This document shows positions 1 to 9,400 of a stretch of DNA of 21,143 bases, in pieces; the stretch's first letter is position 1; each line of letters opens with the position of its first letter. A program made the position numbers and the translations under genes. The DNA lies in NCBI GenBank assembly GCA_019649035.1, contig BMAT01007489.1, positions 168,252-189,394 on the forward strand. Reading direction: 5' to 3'. The notes under the pieces were generated by a model. That model worked only from the letters and a program-made list of their open reading frames with translations, did not search any database and was not told the DNA's origin. The DNA comes from Elysia marginata. Its lineage: Eukaryota > Mollusca > Gastropoda > Plakobranchidae.

Positions 1-213
1 AAAAAAAAAAAAAAAAAAGCAGACTTCAAGAGCATTAACAAGACATAAGAATCTCTACCTTTTAAATTTAAGATCGAAATTTACATAACTTTTGTCAAAA
101 TCAAATAACATTGAAAAAATAGAAAACTAATTACAGTTAACAAAAATTGCAACCTTTCACACCAAAAATACATTGTGTGCAATCAAGATTATCATGGCAA
201 ATATTTTCCTTAC

Positions 214-296
214 AACTTTAGGTGCTTTGGGTGCCTTTTCTTCTTTCTTCACTACAGGTTTGGGAGGCACTTCATCATCACTGTCATCAGCTGCTG
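214..296 (-). CDS. EIF3C: EIF3C coding exon 7 (last in window)
   Basis: This 83-nt exon codes [15 protein letters not shown] and a Lys/Ala/Pro-rich tail ending at GTT before the donor GTAAGG. Its acceptor is a CAGCAGCAG triplet, so two further acceptors 3 and 6 nt inside would keep the frame and drop one or two residues. No further eIF3c exon is visible between 213 and the window edge. Confidence 0.85.
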
Positions 297-3200
297 CTGG
301 CACAGAGTATAGACAGAATTTTATTTGATTATTGCGTTACACACATCATGAGGAAATTGTAATTTAACAAACACCTTTGCAATAATTGCACTCCATTGTG
401 CCGATCATTTCATACAAAATTTAAAAAGGAAAAACTATGAATTGTTATAACTTACACAACAAGTTAAAATAAGGAGGAAATTTAATTGGGATCCAAGAAC
501 AACAAAGCATGCAAGAAAAGATTATGAAATTAACATTTACATAACTGCATTTGCAATAGTATAGCAATTATCAAATAGGCACAGTTACCCTGAGCTTACT
601 GTGGTAAAGTCACTACCAATACATCTTATCATATGCGAAAATCCATTTAGGAGCCAACTTTTCTGCTTTTTAAATTTAATTGCTCCCAATCTCTTTCTAA
701 ACACTTTTTTTTCTCATCATGGTGAAAGGTATAAAATAATGTCTAAATATTGACCACCGAAAAATCCAGTAGGTCATAAAACCAATTCAGACCAGGTTTT
801 AGACACTGAGACTGCCTTACAAACCAAAACTAACACTCACGTTTTGCTTCTTCATCATCTTCGACATCTTCATCACCTGCATCTGGATTCTGAGATAAAG
901 TGATTTAAGTTTGTTAGTTTAGCGGGAGATAGCTAAAAATACTTGTTAACTTTTCTCTGTGCAATAAAAACAATTCTTACCATGCGACTCGTGACTGACA
1001 GGCAGAAACTAGTTATAAGTTAAAAAAAAGACATTTTATGTTTGAGTTACGTAAGTTATAACAGAATTAATACCTATAACAAAAATTAAACAATTTCATA
1101 GTGGATTATCTAAAAAAAAAAGTAGAAACTGAGACTTCTAATTCTAAACTACCCTTCCAGTTTCAATCTATTTACAACTACATCCAACCATTTTAATCAT
1201 TTCATAGCAAAATAACTCGAAGCCTTTTTAAACTTCTTTTGAGTAGGATAAGACATGTATTAAAAAAAATAAATCAAACCAAACAGGCTTACTTGAAAAA
1301 GTTAAACATTATGCAACTTAAAATTCTACAGTACATACCTCTCTGTAAGCTTTAAGCTGAGCCTCGAAATCCCTATTGTACTTTTTAATTTTCTGCCTCA
1401 CTGTAGAGAGGCCCTTAGAATTCCCTTTGCTGATATTCTTCCGCCAATCTTTGTCTTCCCAACACTGAAAATAAAATACATAGAAGATTGTCGCCAGTGC
1501 TCATGATGATTAATACTGTTCATAATAATCATGGTGATTACAAAGAGGAAAAGATAAAAGCCCCATGAATGTTGCTATTGTTTTATTTGCTAAACCAACA
1601 CCTAAATGCCTGATGAAAAAGCAAATGACTGCACATGAACCAAAATAAATGTGATAGCAGGTTGGGCAAGAAGAAGGCTAAAATGAAAATAGTCACTGGC
1701 AGAGTTTTTAATGCAGGTAATATTAAGCAAAGAATTGAAACAAAACTATTTTAAGCAAGACAAAACAAAACTTGCTTCAACAAATAAACCAAAATAAATG
1801 ATACAAGACACAGGAGGAATAATATTTCAGTTCTTGCCTCATTAACAAAGTCCTCTAAGTCTGCCAAAGTCCTGATATAGAATCTTGGTAATCCTTCTCT
1901 GTCCACAACTTTGCGAGCTTTGTCAAATGCTCTGGTCAAACTCTCAAAATCTGGTAAAAGAATATATATATATCAGTACTAAGAATTAATCTTTCTTTTC
2001 AATAACCACTATACCAAACCTTAGCAGTTCTGATCTTATTCTATCATATTATTTACAGGTAAGCAAAATAGACACACAAAATAATCATAAAAAGTCAAAT
2101 AGGCTTGAGACCAAATGATTTTGTAAAGAAGAAAAAAACCAATGTTGTAAACACAATAATCATTCATGTTTTGATAATCGATAGGGGATAGTAGTTATAC
2201 AAAAATAGAAACTTTTCAATTTTTGAAGAAAAAACGACAAAAAATGCTGAGAAGTCGTGAATACACAGACCTGCCAACTATGAGTAAGATTAATAATTTA
2301 TTAAAATAGAAAATATTAAATAGCAACACATAAATAAATCAACAGCATATTTCAAATTTACCTGTGAGAACATTGGCCATGTCCTTAATTTTCTTGTGAT
2401 TTTTTAAAACCTTAATGATGCCTTTAAGTTCATCGAACCTGTAAAGTGAAATCAATAAAAGTTTTAAGTCTAAATCTACAGCATGGCAGAATTAATAAAA
2501 CTTTTTGTAATTATTTTGATATGAAATAAAGAATGAGCATTTTCAATCCTTATTCTATTACCAGAATATTACCACCGACCAACATTTGAAAAACAAAATA
2601 ACTAACACAATCATACAAATTTATCTAATTTTTACTAGCGGTTTTTAAATATGAGGACAGGCTCATAATGAAGTTCCGTTTGTTAATAACTCAGCCAATT
2701 TTTGTCACATTGACCTAAAATATTATACATATACCCTTGAAATATTTTTCTAGGCTCAACTAGAACAAGTTTGTGTGATGCCATTTGTTCCCATGAATAC
2801 AGTTTAATGCGAAATGTGCATTTCAAAATGTGCAATTTGCAAATATGTGAGAATTTTTAAAAGGGGAAGACCCCAGAGAGACAATTCTGCATGATCAAAA
2901 GCATTTGGGTAGGCCTCTTTCCGCATAGGACACAGCTCATAGAGAGAAAGTTGACTGCATGATTAATGACAATCAAAGGGTCAAACAAAAGTATATTACA
3001 GATGAAGTAGGCATTTCGAAAGAACAAGTACACCATATTGTTACAACTGTACTGGGTTACCAAAATATCTCTGCCTGTTGGGTCTTAAGACAGTGCACTA
3101 CAGAGATGAAAGGGCAGAGAAAGGACATGTGTAGGCCTACTCAACTATTACTAGAGCGTTACAATGCAGAAGAAGAAGCATTTCTGCAACACATTCTGAT

Positions 3201-5166
3201 TGGAGACAAATCATGGGTCCACCACTACGATCCAGAATGTAAAGCCCAATCGATGGAGTATAGGCACAATTTCTCCAAGTCCAAGGAAGTTCAAGGTTGT
3301 TGCCTCTGCAAGAAAGGTCTTGTTCACCGTTTTCTGGGACATGGAGGGAGTGGTCCCCATGTAATTTCTGGAGCAAGGTCAAACTGTGAACTCTGAGCAA
3401 TATATTCCAATACTCTGAGCTCTCAATTTCAGTCGTGTTCGGCATGATAAGGACTCAATCCTGCAACATGACAATGAGCTTCCTCACACCAGTTGCCAAA
3501 CTAGGGACGCCTTAAGGCAGCTGGAACTTACAATCCTACAGCACCCTGCACACAGCCCCGATCTTATTTCAACTCAAGAAGTACCTGAAGGGCTATCAAT
3601 ATGTGACAATGATGAGGAAGTTATTGCAGACCTTCAAAGATGGTGCCATGGACAGTCATATGAATTCTTCACTGACATTGTGCGCCAACTAATGAAGCGT
3701 TGAATGCTGTGTATTGATTGCAATGTTGACAAGGTAAAAAAATAGAGTGCTAAGTATACTATGTAGCTGAGATATTAACTCACTTAGCACTAGGCTCCGA
3801 ACACTGTCACATACGCTGAATACTGGACATTTTGGGCTGTTTTTGAAAAATCGTCAAAAATCTCAGTATTGTTTAATCTGCTCAATAATTTAGTATAATG
3901 TTTTAAAAGAAAAGAACTTTGCAATGCTTTTTATTTGCAGTTAATATCTTTAAAACTTTTTTTTTCACAATTTTTTTAAAGTTTGCTGTTTTTGAGGTTT
4001 TAGATTTTTAGACACTAGATCTAGATTTAGATCTACACTAGTACTAGCCACAACTTCAGGTTCTGAGTCTGATTCAGAGCCATCAATACCTTCAAGTTCA
4101 TATTCAGAATCGTTGTCGCTCATATCTAACCCTAGATCCACTTCTTCATCACTGAATTCTGCCTCATTTATTATTTGCAATATGTTTACAGTTAGCTTTC
4201 TTCGTCTCTGCCCAGCCAGTAGCAAGTGAAACTAGGGTCTCATTGTTTGAGTAACCATAACTTCTAAAGTTAGAGAGTTACATCCGGAAAACTCGGCATA
4301 AACAAAGATAAGAAGTTATACTAACGTCCGAAACGAAACCCCACACTTCTGGCGCATCTAGCTTGAGAAATCGATAGTTAATGTTGATGCGCCAAGGGGT
4401 GGCGCATCCGCGTTTGGCAACTGACAGGTGATGCGCCATACGCTGGCGCATTCGTAGCAAGTGAGTTAAGCTTTTGATTGACGTATTGTTAATGTATATG
4501 CTGTGAAAAATTAAAGTTATGATTAAACTGAACATAATTACCAGCCTTCCCTCAAAGTTCTAGCTATCCTTCATAGAGATATCAATTTGAAAAACCGTTT
4601 AAGGGAAAGAAACAAGAAAAAAATATCACTACTGCTACTAGGGCATATATAACTGGAAAGATGACAGCATTTCATAACCTATTTTAAAAAAGTAAGTACA
4701 GATACCTTTTATCTTTTTCACTGCGTACAACACGTTTGGTTTCTTCTTCATCGTCACTGAACTGAAGTACAGCTCTGAAATTTCAAACAAGAAAATGTCT
4801 TTGATTATCATAAACAATATGGTTTATATTTTCATGCAATTTAATTTTTAAAATAACTATGATTTTACAAGGTAAAAAAAAAAAAAGAGAGAAAAAAGGA
4901 ATGCAAGCACAAGACCTGTCTTATGTCATGCCTGATAAATTTTACAAGGCAATACAAAAGTTTTGTGGATAGGATACTTATTTTTGGACACTGAATTAAA
5001 AATCATGCCCTGTCATATGAGATGAACAAAAAAAAAAGACCCCCCCAAAAAACAAACAAAAATCAACAGACCTGGTATGTCCAGTGGGACGTACATCAAC
5101 TATTCCATCATCACTTGATTCTGACTCACTTTCGCTGTCAGAGCCGGCATGGAAAAAACGAGACAT
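214..5166 (-). CDS. EIF3C: Eukaryotic translation initiation factor 3 subunit c, N-terminal part (7 coding exons, gene continues past left edge)
   Basis: This is the N-terminal fifth of eIF3c, a core subunit of the eIF3 complex that loads mRNA on the 40S ribosome in the cytoplasm. In the family the acidic N-terminus contacts eIF1 and eIF5. Coding exons in transcript order are 5166-5072, 4774-4706, 2438-2362, 1950-1838, 1464-1339, 889-841 and 296-214, giving 204 codons with all phases matching. Recognisable landmarks are the N-terminal MSRFF, an acidic [12 protein letters not shown] stretch (about residues 9-20), [15 protein letters not shown], the conserved block [19 protein letters not shown] (about residues 98-116), and [20 protein letters not shown] followed by an acidic linker. 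The C-terminal PCI domain lies outside the window. The start codon has A at -3 and sits 5 nt after a 5'-UTR splice acceptor. The family is usually about 900 residues. The assignment rests on recalled similarity; no search was run. Confidence 0.95.
297..840 (-). other. EIF3C intron, no recognised content
   Basis: AT-rich intronic sequence of 544 nt. I see no coding similarity, inverted-repeat element or snoRNA box pair. An ATGATGA word near 717 (minus) resembles a C box but has no D box partner at a suitable distance. Confidence 0.7.
841..889 (-). CDS. EIF3C: EIF3C coding exon 6 (acidic linker)
   Basis: This 49-nt exon codes [16 protein letters not shown], the acidic stretch that follows the RQKIRKYN block in eIF3c. 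The acceptor is TTATCTCAG and the donor AAAAC|GTGAGT. It ends in phase 1. Confidence 0.88.
890..1338 (-). other. EIF3C intron, no recognised content
   Basis: AT-rich intronic sequence of 449 nt with short A runs. Nothing else can be supported. Confidence 0.7.
1339..1464 (-). CDS. EIF3C: EIF3C coding exon 5
   Basis: This 126-nt, phase 0-0 exon codes [10 protein letters not shown], then [18 protein letters not shown] and ends AYRE. The acceptor is TATTTTCAG and the donor GAGAG|GTATGT. The N-terminal residues continue exon 4 exactly where eIF3c homologues read LWEDKEG. Confidence 0.93.
1465..1837 (-). other. EIF3C: EIF3C intron with GC-AG borders
   Basis: The intron begins GCAAGA (1837-1832) after GAG and ends TATTTTCAG. 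GC-AG is a known minority class of introns, usually with an otherwise strong donor context, as here (GAG|GCAAGA). No coding or repeat content is recognised inside. Confidence 0.85.
1838..1950 (-). CDS. EIF3C: EIF3C coding exon 4 (ends at a GC donor)
   Basis: This 113-nt exon contains the most conserved block of the N-terminus, [19 protein letters not shown]. The acceptor is TTTTACCAG. The reading frame and the conserved ...NE-(L/C)-WED junction force the exon to end at GAG|GCAAGA, so the following intron has a GC rather than a GT donor. Reading past it gives a hydrophobic tail and a stop. Confidence 0.92.
1951..2361 (-). other. EIF3C intron, a short TA repeat only
   Basis: A short (TA)n tract lies at about 1963-1973. 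The word CAGACCTGCCA at 2266-2276 recurs inverted at 12932-12942, which may be two decayed ends of one repeat family. No element could be delimited. Confidence 0.55.
2362..2438 (-). CDS. EIF3C: EIF3C coding exon 3
   Basis: This 77-nt exon codes [19 protein letters not shown] and on to NVLT. The acceptor is CTTTACAG and the donor ACAG|GTAAAT. It lies downstream of the 2.27-kb transposon-filled intron. Confidence 0.9.
2870..3703 (+). pseudogene. Mariner transposase relic
   Basis: The relic shows the mariner order: a helix-turn-helix part ([17 protein letters not shown], about 2989-3039), then ACWVLRQ with LLLERY, then [18 protein letters not shown] (about 3199-3252). The GDKSW Asp at 3205-3207 would be the first catalytic Asp; GDETW is usual. 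After frame breaks between about 3290 and 3430 comes [11 protein letters not shown] (second Asp, 3470-3472), then HPAHSPDL, then a C-terminal part ending [12 protein letters not shown] and a stop at 3701. The segment with the third Asp (SDYHLF in the family) appears lost. Several frameshifts mean no active enzyme. Confidence 0.85.
3775..4469 (-). mobile_element. Non-autonomous piggyBac-type element inside the mariner
   Basis: TTAA stands at both ends (3775-3778 and 4466-4469). The inward sequences are inverted: CTCACTTAGCAC on the left, and CTCACTTGCTACG on the right when reverse-complemented. TTAA targets and short TIRs define the piggyBac superfamily. The end near 4350-4451 has subterminal copies of ATGCGCCA / TGGCGCAT: 4350-4357, the pair 4387-4394 and 4400-4407, and the pair 4431-4438 and 4444-4451, each pair able to fold as a hairpin. 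It carries only an N-terminal transposase scrap, so it is an internally deleted copy. Confidence 0.75.
3965..4225 (-). pseudogene. N-terminal fragment of a piggyBac-type transposase
   Basis: An open 86-codon stretch begins [17 protein letters not shown], runs into an acidic [20 protein letters not shown] segment and more Asp/Ser/Glu, and stops after a Lys/Gln-rich tail. An Arg/Lys patch followed by acidic repeats is typical of piggyBac transposase N-termini. The catalytic Asp domain is absent. The link to piggyBac rests on the flanking TTAA/TIR structure plus this composition, not on a diagnostic motif. Confidence 0.55.
4706..4774 (-). CDS. EIF3C: EIF3C coding exon 2
   Basis: This 69-nt exon has acceptor ATTTCAG and donor AAAAG|GTATC. 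It completes an Arg codon and codes [20 protein letters not shown], matching the conserved DEEDTKRVVRSAKDKR block of eIF3c as I recall it. Confidence 0.92.
5072..5166 (-). CDS. EIF3C: EIF3C coding exon 1 (start codon)
   Basis: The exon begins at 5171 after a ...TTTTTTTCAG acceptor, so 5 nt of 5' UTR precede the ATG at 5166-5164. It codes MSRFF followed by a Ser/Asp/Glu-rich segment and ends in phase 2 at ACC AG before the donor GTCTGT, which is a weak match to consensus. Confidence 0.92.
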
Positions 5167-5171
5167 CTTGC

Positions 5172-5872
5172 CTGAAAAAAAAAGAAAAGCAACTACATTT
5201 ATTCATATTTTATGTGTTTTTACTTCTATAACACAGAAAATGCAATATTCTAGTCTGACAAGAATGATTTATCAACTAAAGTCGGACCGGCATACTGTAA
5301 ATTAGGCCATTTGGGGGGAAAAAGCTTCTTTTCAATATTAACTGGGTTTATAACAAAAATAAAAGAACTCATTGTGTTCAGGCGCATAGAACTATTGTGA
5401 AACATAAAGAGAGAGAAAGAGTTAGTAGAAGAAGAAATAAAGAGAGAAAACAACTTTGTACTTTCAACTTGAAACAACCCTACCATACATGCTCATGGTT
5501 ACAGCCATCGCAACGCTAACCTGTAGGCCTACTGAAAGTTTGTAAATGCTGCAATCACACAGTAAAAATTACTCTCACAAGCACGGTAATTGAGTTATCT
5601 ACCACGGCTGTTATTAAAGCTCACGAACTCGGTTTCTCAGCCAGGCCTCGGTGCTGCGGTCTTTTTCAAGCCATGTAATCTAGATCTAGAATAGATTCTA
5701 GTCTTACTCTTAGATCTGTATTATAACGTAAACTAAAGTTTAGCTCTATCGATAACAAGGCAAACTGTAAATAAAAACTCTTTTATGTACAAAACTTAAC
5801 AACAAAAAACACACAAGGTATTAGAATGCAGGTATTCAAGATAAATGGTACAAAATGAGTACAATTTCTAAC
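5172..5872 (-). other. EIF3C: Probable 5'-UTR intron of EIF3C
   Basis: An acceptor (poly-T then CAG, 5174-5172) sits 5 nt upstream of the EIF3C ATG, so an untranslated first exon must lie further right. A candidate donor is AAAAG|GTTAGA at 5873/5872. The sequence between holds TAGATCTAGA at 5681-5690, a purine run near 5405-5450 and a slightly GC-richer patch at 5580-5680, but no coding similarity. Confidence 0.5.
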
Positions 5873-6393
5873 CTTTTTGTCGTACTTCTTTCTGATAGAA
5901 CGTCAGATGGGTCGAGTTTCCCTCATGCGCCCGGTGTTACAGGCTAAAAAAGAACAAGTTTACCCGGAAGTGTGTCATACATACTGTTTAACTTTCAAAA
6001 TAAAGCAAATACCCCTAAAATCATAAATTTGACCATCTTTTTTATTCTATTCTTCTCTGCAAATTTCTTGGTGATCAAATTAAAAAATAATAATTAGCAA
6101 TTTTTATTCATAATTTTTATAACCTTTTTCAGCTATTTAACAAACAAAAAAAAACCTTTTTAAAATTATTTTACTAGTTGTGTAATTTTAATTTACACTG
6201 ACCAGCTTCCTCTTTCTCAAAAAGTTCTATTTCCGCTTTCGATTCCCTTAGCTCAGACAACGAGATTAGATCATGAACCATGTGAAGAAAAACGTAAACA
6301 AAAAGTGACGTATTGACGTATCGAATGCGACTTTGTAGCCGTCATTCATGAACATTTCATTGTGCACTTGAGAATAGATAAGATTTGTTCAAA
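5873..6393. promoter_or_regulatory. Probable shared head-to-head promoter of EIF3C and FTSJ3
   Basis: The divergent genes leave about 0.5 kb for both transcription starts. It contains an ETS-family core CCGGAAGTG at 5964-5972, TGACGT on the minus strand at 5905-5900, and a perfect tandem TGACGTAT at 6306-6313 and 6314-6321 (CRE/ATF half-sites) 73-88 bp before the FTSJ3 ATG. Pyrimidine-rich CTTCCTCTTTCTC lies near 6206. No TATA box is obvious on either side, as is common for housekeeping genes. The untranslated first exon of EIF3C is probably at about 5873-5935. Site functions are inferred from consensus only. Confidence 0.55.
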
Positions 6394-6460
6394 ATGGGGA
6401 AGAAAACGAAAGTTGGGAAGTCTCGAAAAGATAAATTCTACCACCTTGCCAAAGAAACTG
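6394..6460 (+). CDS. FTSJ3: FTSJ3 coding exon 1
   Basis: The exon codes [20 protein letters not shown] and ET, ending in phase 1 at ACT G|GTGAGT. The following intron of 3.2 kb is mostly a hAT-like element and a SINE. Confidence 0.95.
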
Positions 6461-9400
6461 GTGAGTAATAAAGGGAAGGATTTCCACACAAGGTGCCAGC
6501 CGCCAGTCCTAACTAAACATAAACTTCATCATTTTCATGGTAATGAATTCTATATCTAGATCTATTGATATCACAGAAATCCAAGAATAGGCTAGAAAAG
6601 GCGATGCTTCTTCCTGATTGGCTCAGGTCTTGTGAGGATAAGAAAGAGGGCGATGGCGCGGAACTTAGTGTTGGCAAGCCGGTGCTTTTTCGTTTGTTCC
6701 CACCCCAATACCTTAGGAAATCAGGGTTATTGATTTAAGGGGCTACCATTAGCTGGAGATTCTATCTATAATATTTTTAAAGTTCACAAATAATTAAATG
6801 AAAACTAGATTACACAACTAAACTCAAAGATAGCGTTTTAAAAGTATCAAAATCAAATAATTTGAAATATTTTGAGTTGAATTATTGGGTATTTATCTAT
6901 CGAAGCTAAAACAACAGGGATGGGAACAAACGAAAAAGCACCGGCAAGCCTAGCCTTGAGGCCCACACTCGCTGCGCAGCCGGTACAAGTCTTATAATAG
7001 GTTTTTCTCTAGAGAGTGAGGGCTGCCTGGGCGTGTATTAAAATTATTTTGGAAAAAAAAAACGCTTGGGACTAAGGTTTGTGTGTGTGTGAGGGGGGAT
7101 GATAATAATAATAATAACAATAACCCCTAATCCGCAAGTGCAGTGGGCCCTTACGCCTGACTGCTGGCCTCAGGCTGGCACAGGTAACTGGATGTGGAAA
7201 GTTGGGTTTGGATGAGGCATTGAACGGGGTTTTCTGAGGTTAACCGCATTTTTCTAAATTCTTCAATATTTGTCTTATTTTTAGAGTAATTTTAAATACT
7301 TGTATATCTGACCACACGCGTTTTTCTTCCATCACCCTCTCTACCTCTCCCACCCCCAATTTCACAGGAGGCATAGATAACCGATTTAACTTAGTTATTT
7401 TATAAGTTTTCAATTAAAAGTGTAAAAAAATAACACATAAAACTGATTTGCTAATCTTGAAATTGGAACAGCTGGGTCGGCGACCTGCCTTGTTTAATGT
7501 TTGCAGATCAGTCAGAATATTGTTTGTAAACACTAATAGTATACCTTTGAAATGTAACAGTCTACTAACACCCTGGCCTTGCAAAATGCTACCCCTTCAA
7601 CCCTCCACCTCAATCCTCTTTCTCTTCAAAGCATGCTAGTACGGTGCTTAAGTTTTATCATTTTACTCTTGCTAAATTGGGGAGAACTTTCATAATACTG
7701 ATTGACAGGAGGCTGGACCTGTTTACAAATTTGACAGGTGGCTAACACGTTACAGGCCAAATGACCACAGACAGGCGTTGAGACCTCCTCTGGTCGACGC
7801 CCCCTCCACCTGTATGAGCGTCTAGGATCTTCTGGGTGGGATTATGATACGTCAATTACTCAAAAGATGTCAAAATCATGAACCATGGCCTACCAAACAT
7901 CCATCCTAGCCAGACTTTTTTGTTATTGATATGTGAAATTTGACACCTCTCTTTGCAGTCCCTTTCCCTCGTGGACCCTCAGGCTAGTGGTATCATATGT
8001 AAATGTAATCACACCATGGGGCGGCAAACCAGAGAAAAATTTTCCCTGTATTTATTGATTGATGTTGTAAGGGATTAGGTCCCTGTTCCCGCCAATATAC
8101 AGGCATGGTGCGGAATCCGGGCGGGATGTTCAAAGCAAAACAAGTGTCTCGCCCTCAAATCAAAGCCAGGTGATAATTATAATGATGATGATGATCATAA
8201 TAATACTAAAAACAATTTCAATAATAATAATAATAATGATAACAATAATGATAATAATAATAATAATAACAACAACAACAAATATTGTGAGCCCAAGTAT
8301 GATTCTAAAAAACACAAAATGTATACATCATGTATATTAAGCAGAAAATCCATGAAATCTTTGCAAGATGCAGTAAAATGCATGGAGGAATAGAAATTAA
8401 GGCTTTCATGAAAATTCGTTATGCTACAGTTATTATTTATAAGTTGCTATGGTATATATGACTGTCCAAGTCATCAATCTGCAATACTAAAGCACATAGT
8501 TTTTTTTTGTTTTTGTTTTTTTTTTAGTCTAAGCAATAATTGGTCTTTTCATAATTTAAGATAGTAACTTAAAAAACATGTTTTAATAGTTATAACTGGT
8601 AAGATATTGATTTGAGAGGTAAGAAATAATATTCGTTTACAGATAATTACAAATACAGGGTCAAGCACCTTATTATTCAAAAGTTATTCGATTGTTTGGT
8701 GTTGATATTTGTCCCAGACTTGTGAAAATTTTCACTCCGTCGCAAAAAAAATAAAATATTCTGATTATCTAGATTTTTTGACTTAATCTAAAAATTCAAA
8801 GGATTTGTTAGTTTTTATTGTATTTTCTAAGTCAAAACAAAACATTGGGCATGTAAGAATGTAACTCTTGAATATTATAGAACTTTTAGAAGTTTAAGAA
8901 CTTAAAATTGCCGCATTTTATCTTCAAGGCTTGATGCTTCACCATAGGCCAACAATACAGCTACTGCGTGCTTTCAATATAACTTCCGTCACCTAAGTCT
9001 GTCGGTTAGAGTTGCGCGGTGCCAGCCGCAGAACAGTGGTGCCAACACTACACTGACATGTTACATCTTCATTGCCTCACAAATTTGGCAACTCAGCGCC
9101 TTTTCTAGCCTATTCTTGGATTTCTGTGATTGATATTTAGAAGTAAAGAGTCGTGAGCAATGAGGTCCGTTATTTTTGGTACTCTTGAACAATTGCGCTT
9201 ACTGTCTTTATCTGATCGTTTAAAATACAAATTTGCATCGAGCGATGAATTTTACATGTAAGGAAAGGCTGCAGGAGATTTCAAAAAAATATTTTGCTAT
9301 GGGCAGAGTGGTTAGCGCGTTGGACTCGAGATCAGGAGATTGCGGATTCGATTCCCGACCATGCCATGTTCAATGTTGCAATTATTGCCTTGGGAAAGCA

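Larger units (their letters stand above)
2653..4553 (+). mobile_element. Degenerate mariner element, interrupted by a piggyBac-type insertion
   Basis: The ends form an imperfect inverted repeat. The left end starts GAGGACAGGCT, with GTTCCGTTTG and AATAACT further in. The reverse complement of the right end reads GAGGGAAGGCT, with GTTCAGTTTA and CATAACT at matching places. Without the nested insertion the element is about 1.2 kb, the normal size of a mariner. The interior carries a broken plus-strand transposase. Exact termini and the TA duplication are blurred by decay. Confidence 0.72.
2439..4705 (-). other. EIF3C large intron built from a mariner with a nested piggyBac-type element
   Basis: Of 2267 nt, about 1.9 kb is accounted for by the transposon pair described separately. 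Removing it leaves roughly 370 nt, similar to the neighbouring introns, so the size of this intron is explained by insertion. The stretches 2439-2652 and 4554-4705 show nothing recognisable. Confidence 0.75.
6572..9128. mobile_element. Non-autonomous hAT-like DNA transposon, 2557 bp
   Basis: The ends are perfect 32-bp inverted repeats, 6572-6603 and 9097-9128, starting CACAGAAATCC. They are flanked by a perfect 8-bp duplication ATTGATAT at 6564-6571 and 9129-9136. An 8-bp duplication and a TIR starting CA..G are hAT hallmarks. I find no transposase reading frame inside. The interior holds the nested MITE, a GT repeat and AAT-type microsatellites (7081-7123, 8176-8283), and unassigned sequence. 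Perfect ends suggest a fairly recent insertion. Confidence 0.85.

Noticed and set aside
700-725. C/D snoRNA in an EIF3C intron
   Set aside because: An ATGATGA word is present on the minus strand, but no CTGA box and no terminal stem at the proper distance.
3137-3445. Minus-strand 102-codon frame
   Set aside because: It is antisense to the mariner transposase relic.
5022-5305. Plus-strand frames over the EIF3C start
   Set aside because: They are shadows antisense to EIF3C coding exon 1 and its introns, with Lys-rich ends from A runs.
8195-8383. Leu-rich minus-strand small protein
   Set aside because: It is the antisense translation of a trinucleotide microsatellite.
9299-9370. tRNA gene
   Set aside because: A and B boxes are present, but the acceptor arms do not pair and a SINE-type tail follows, so it is the head of a SINE.
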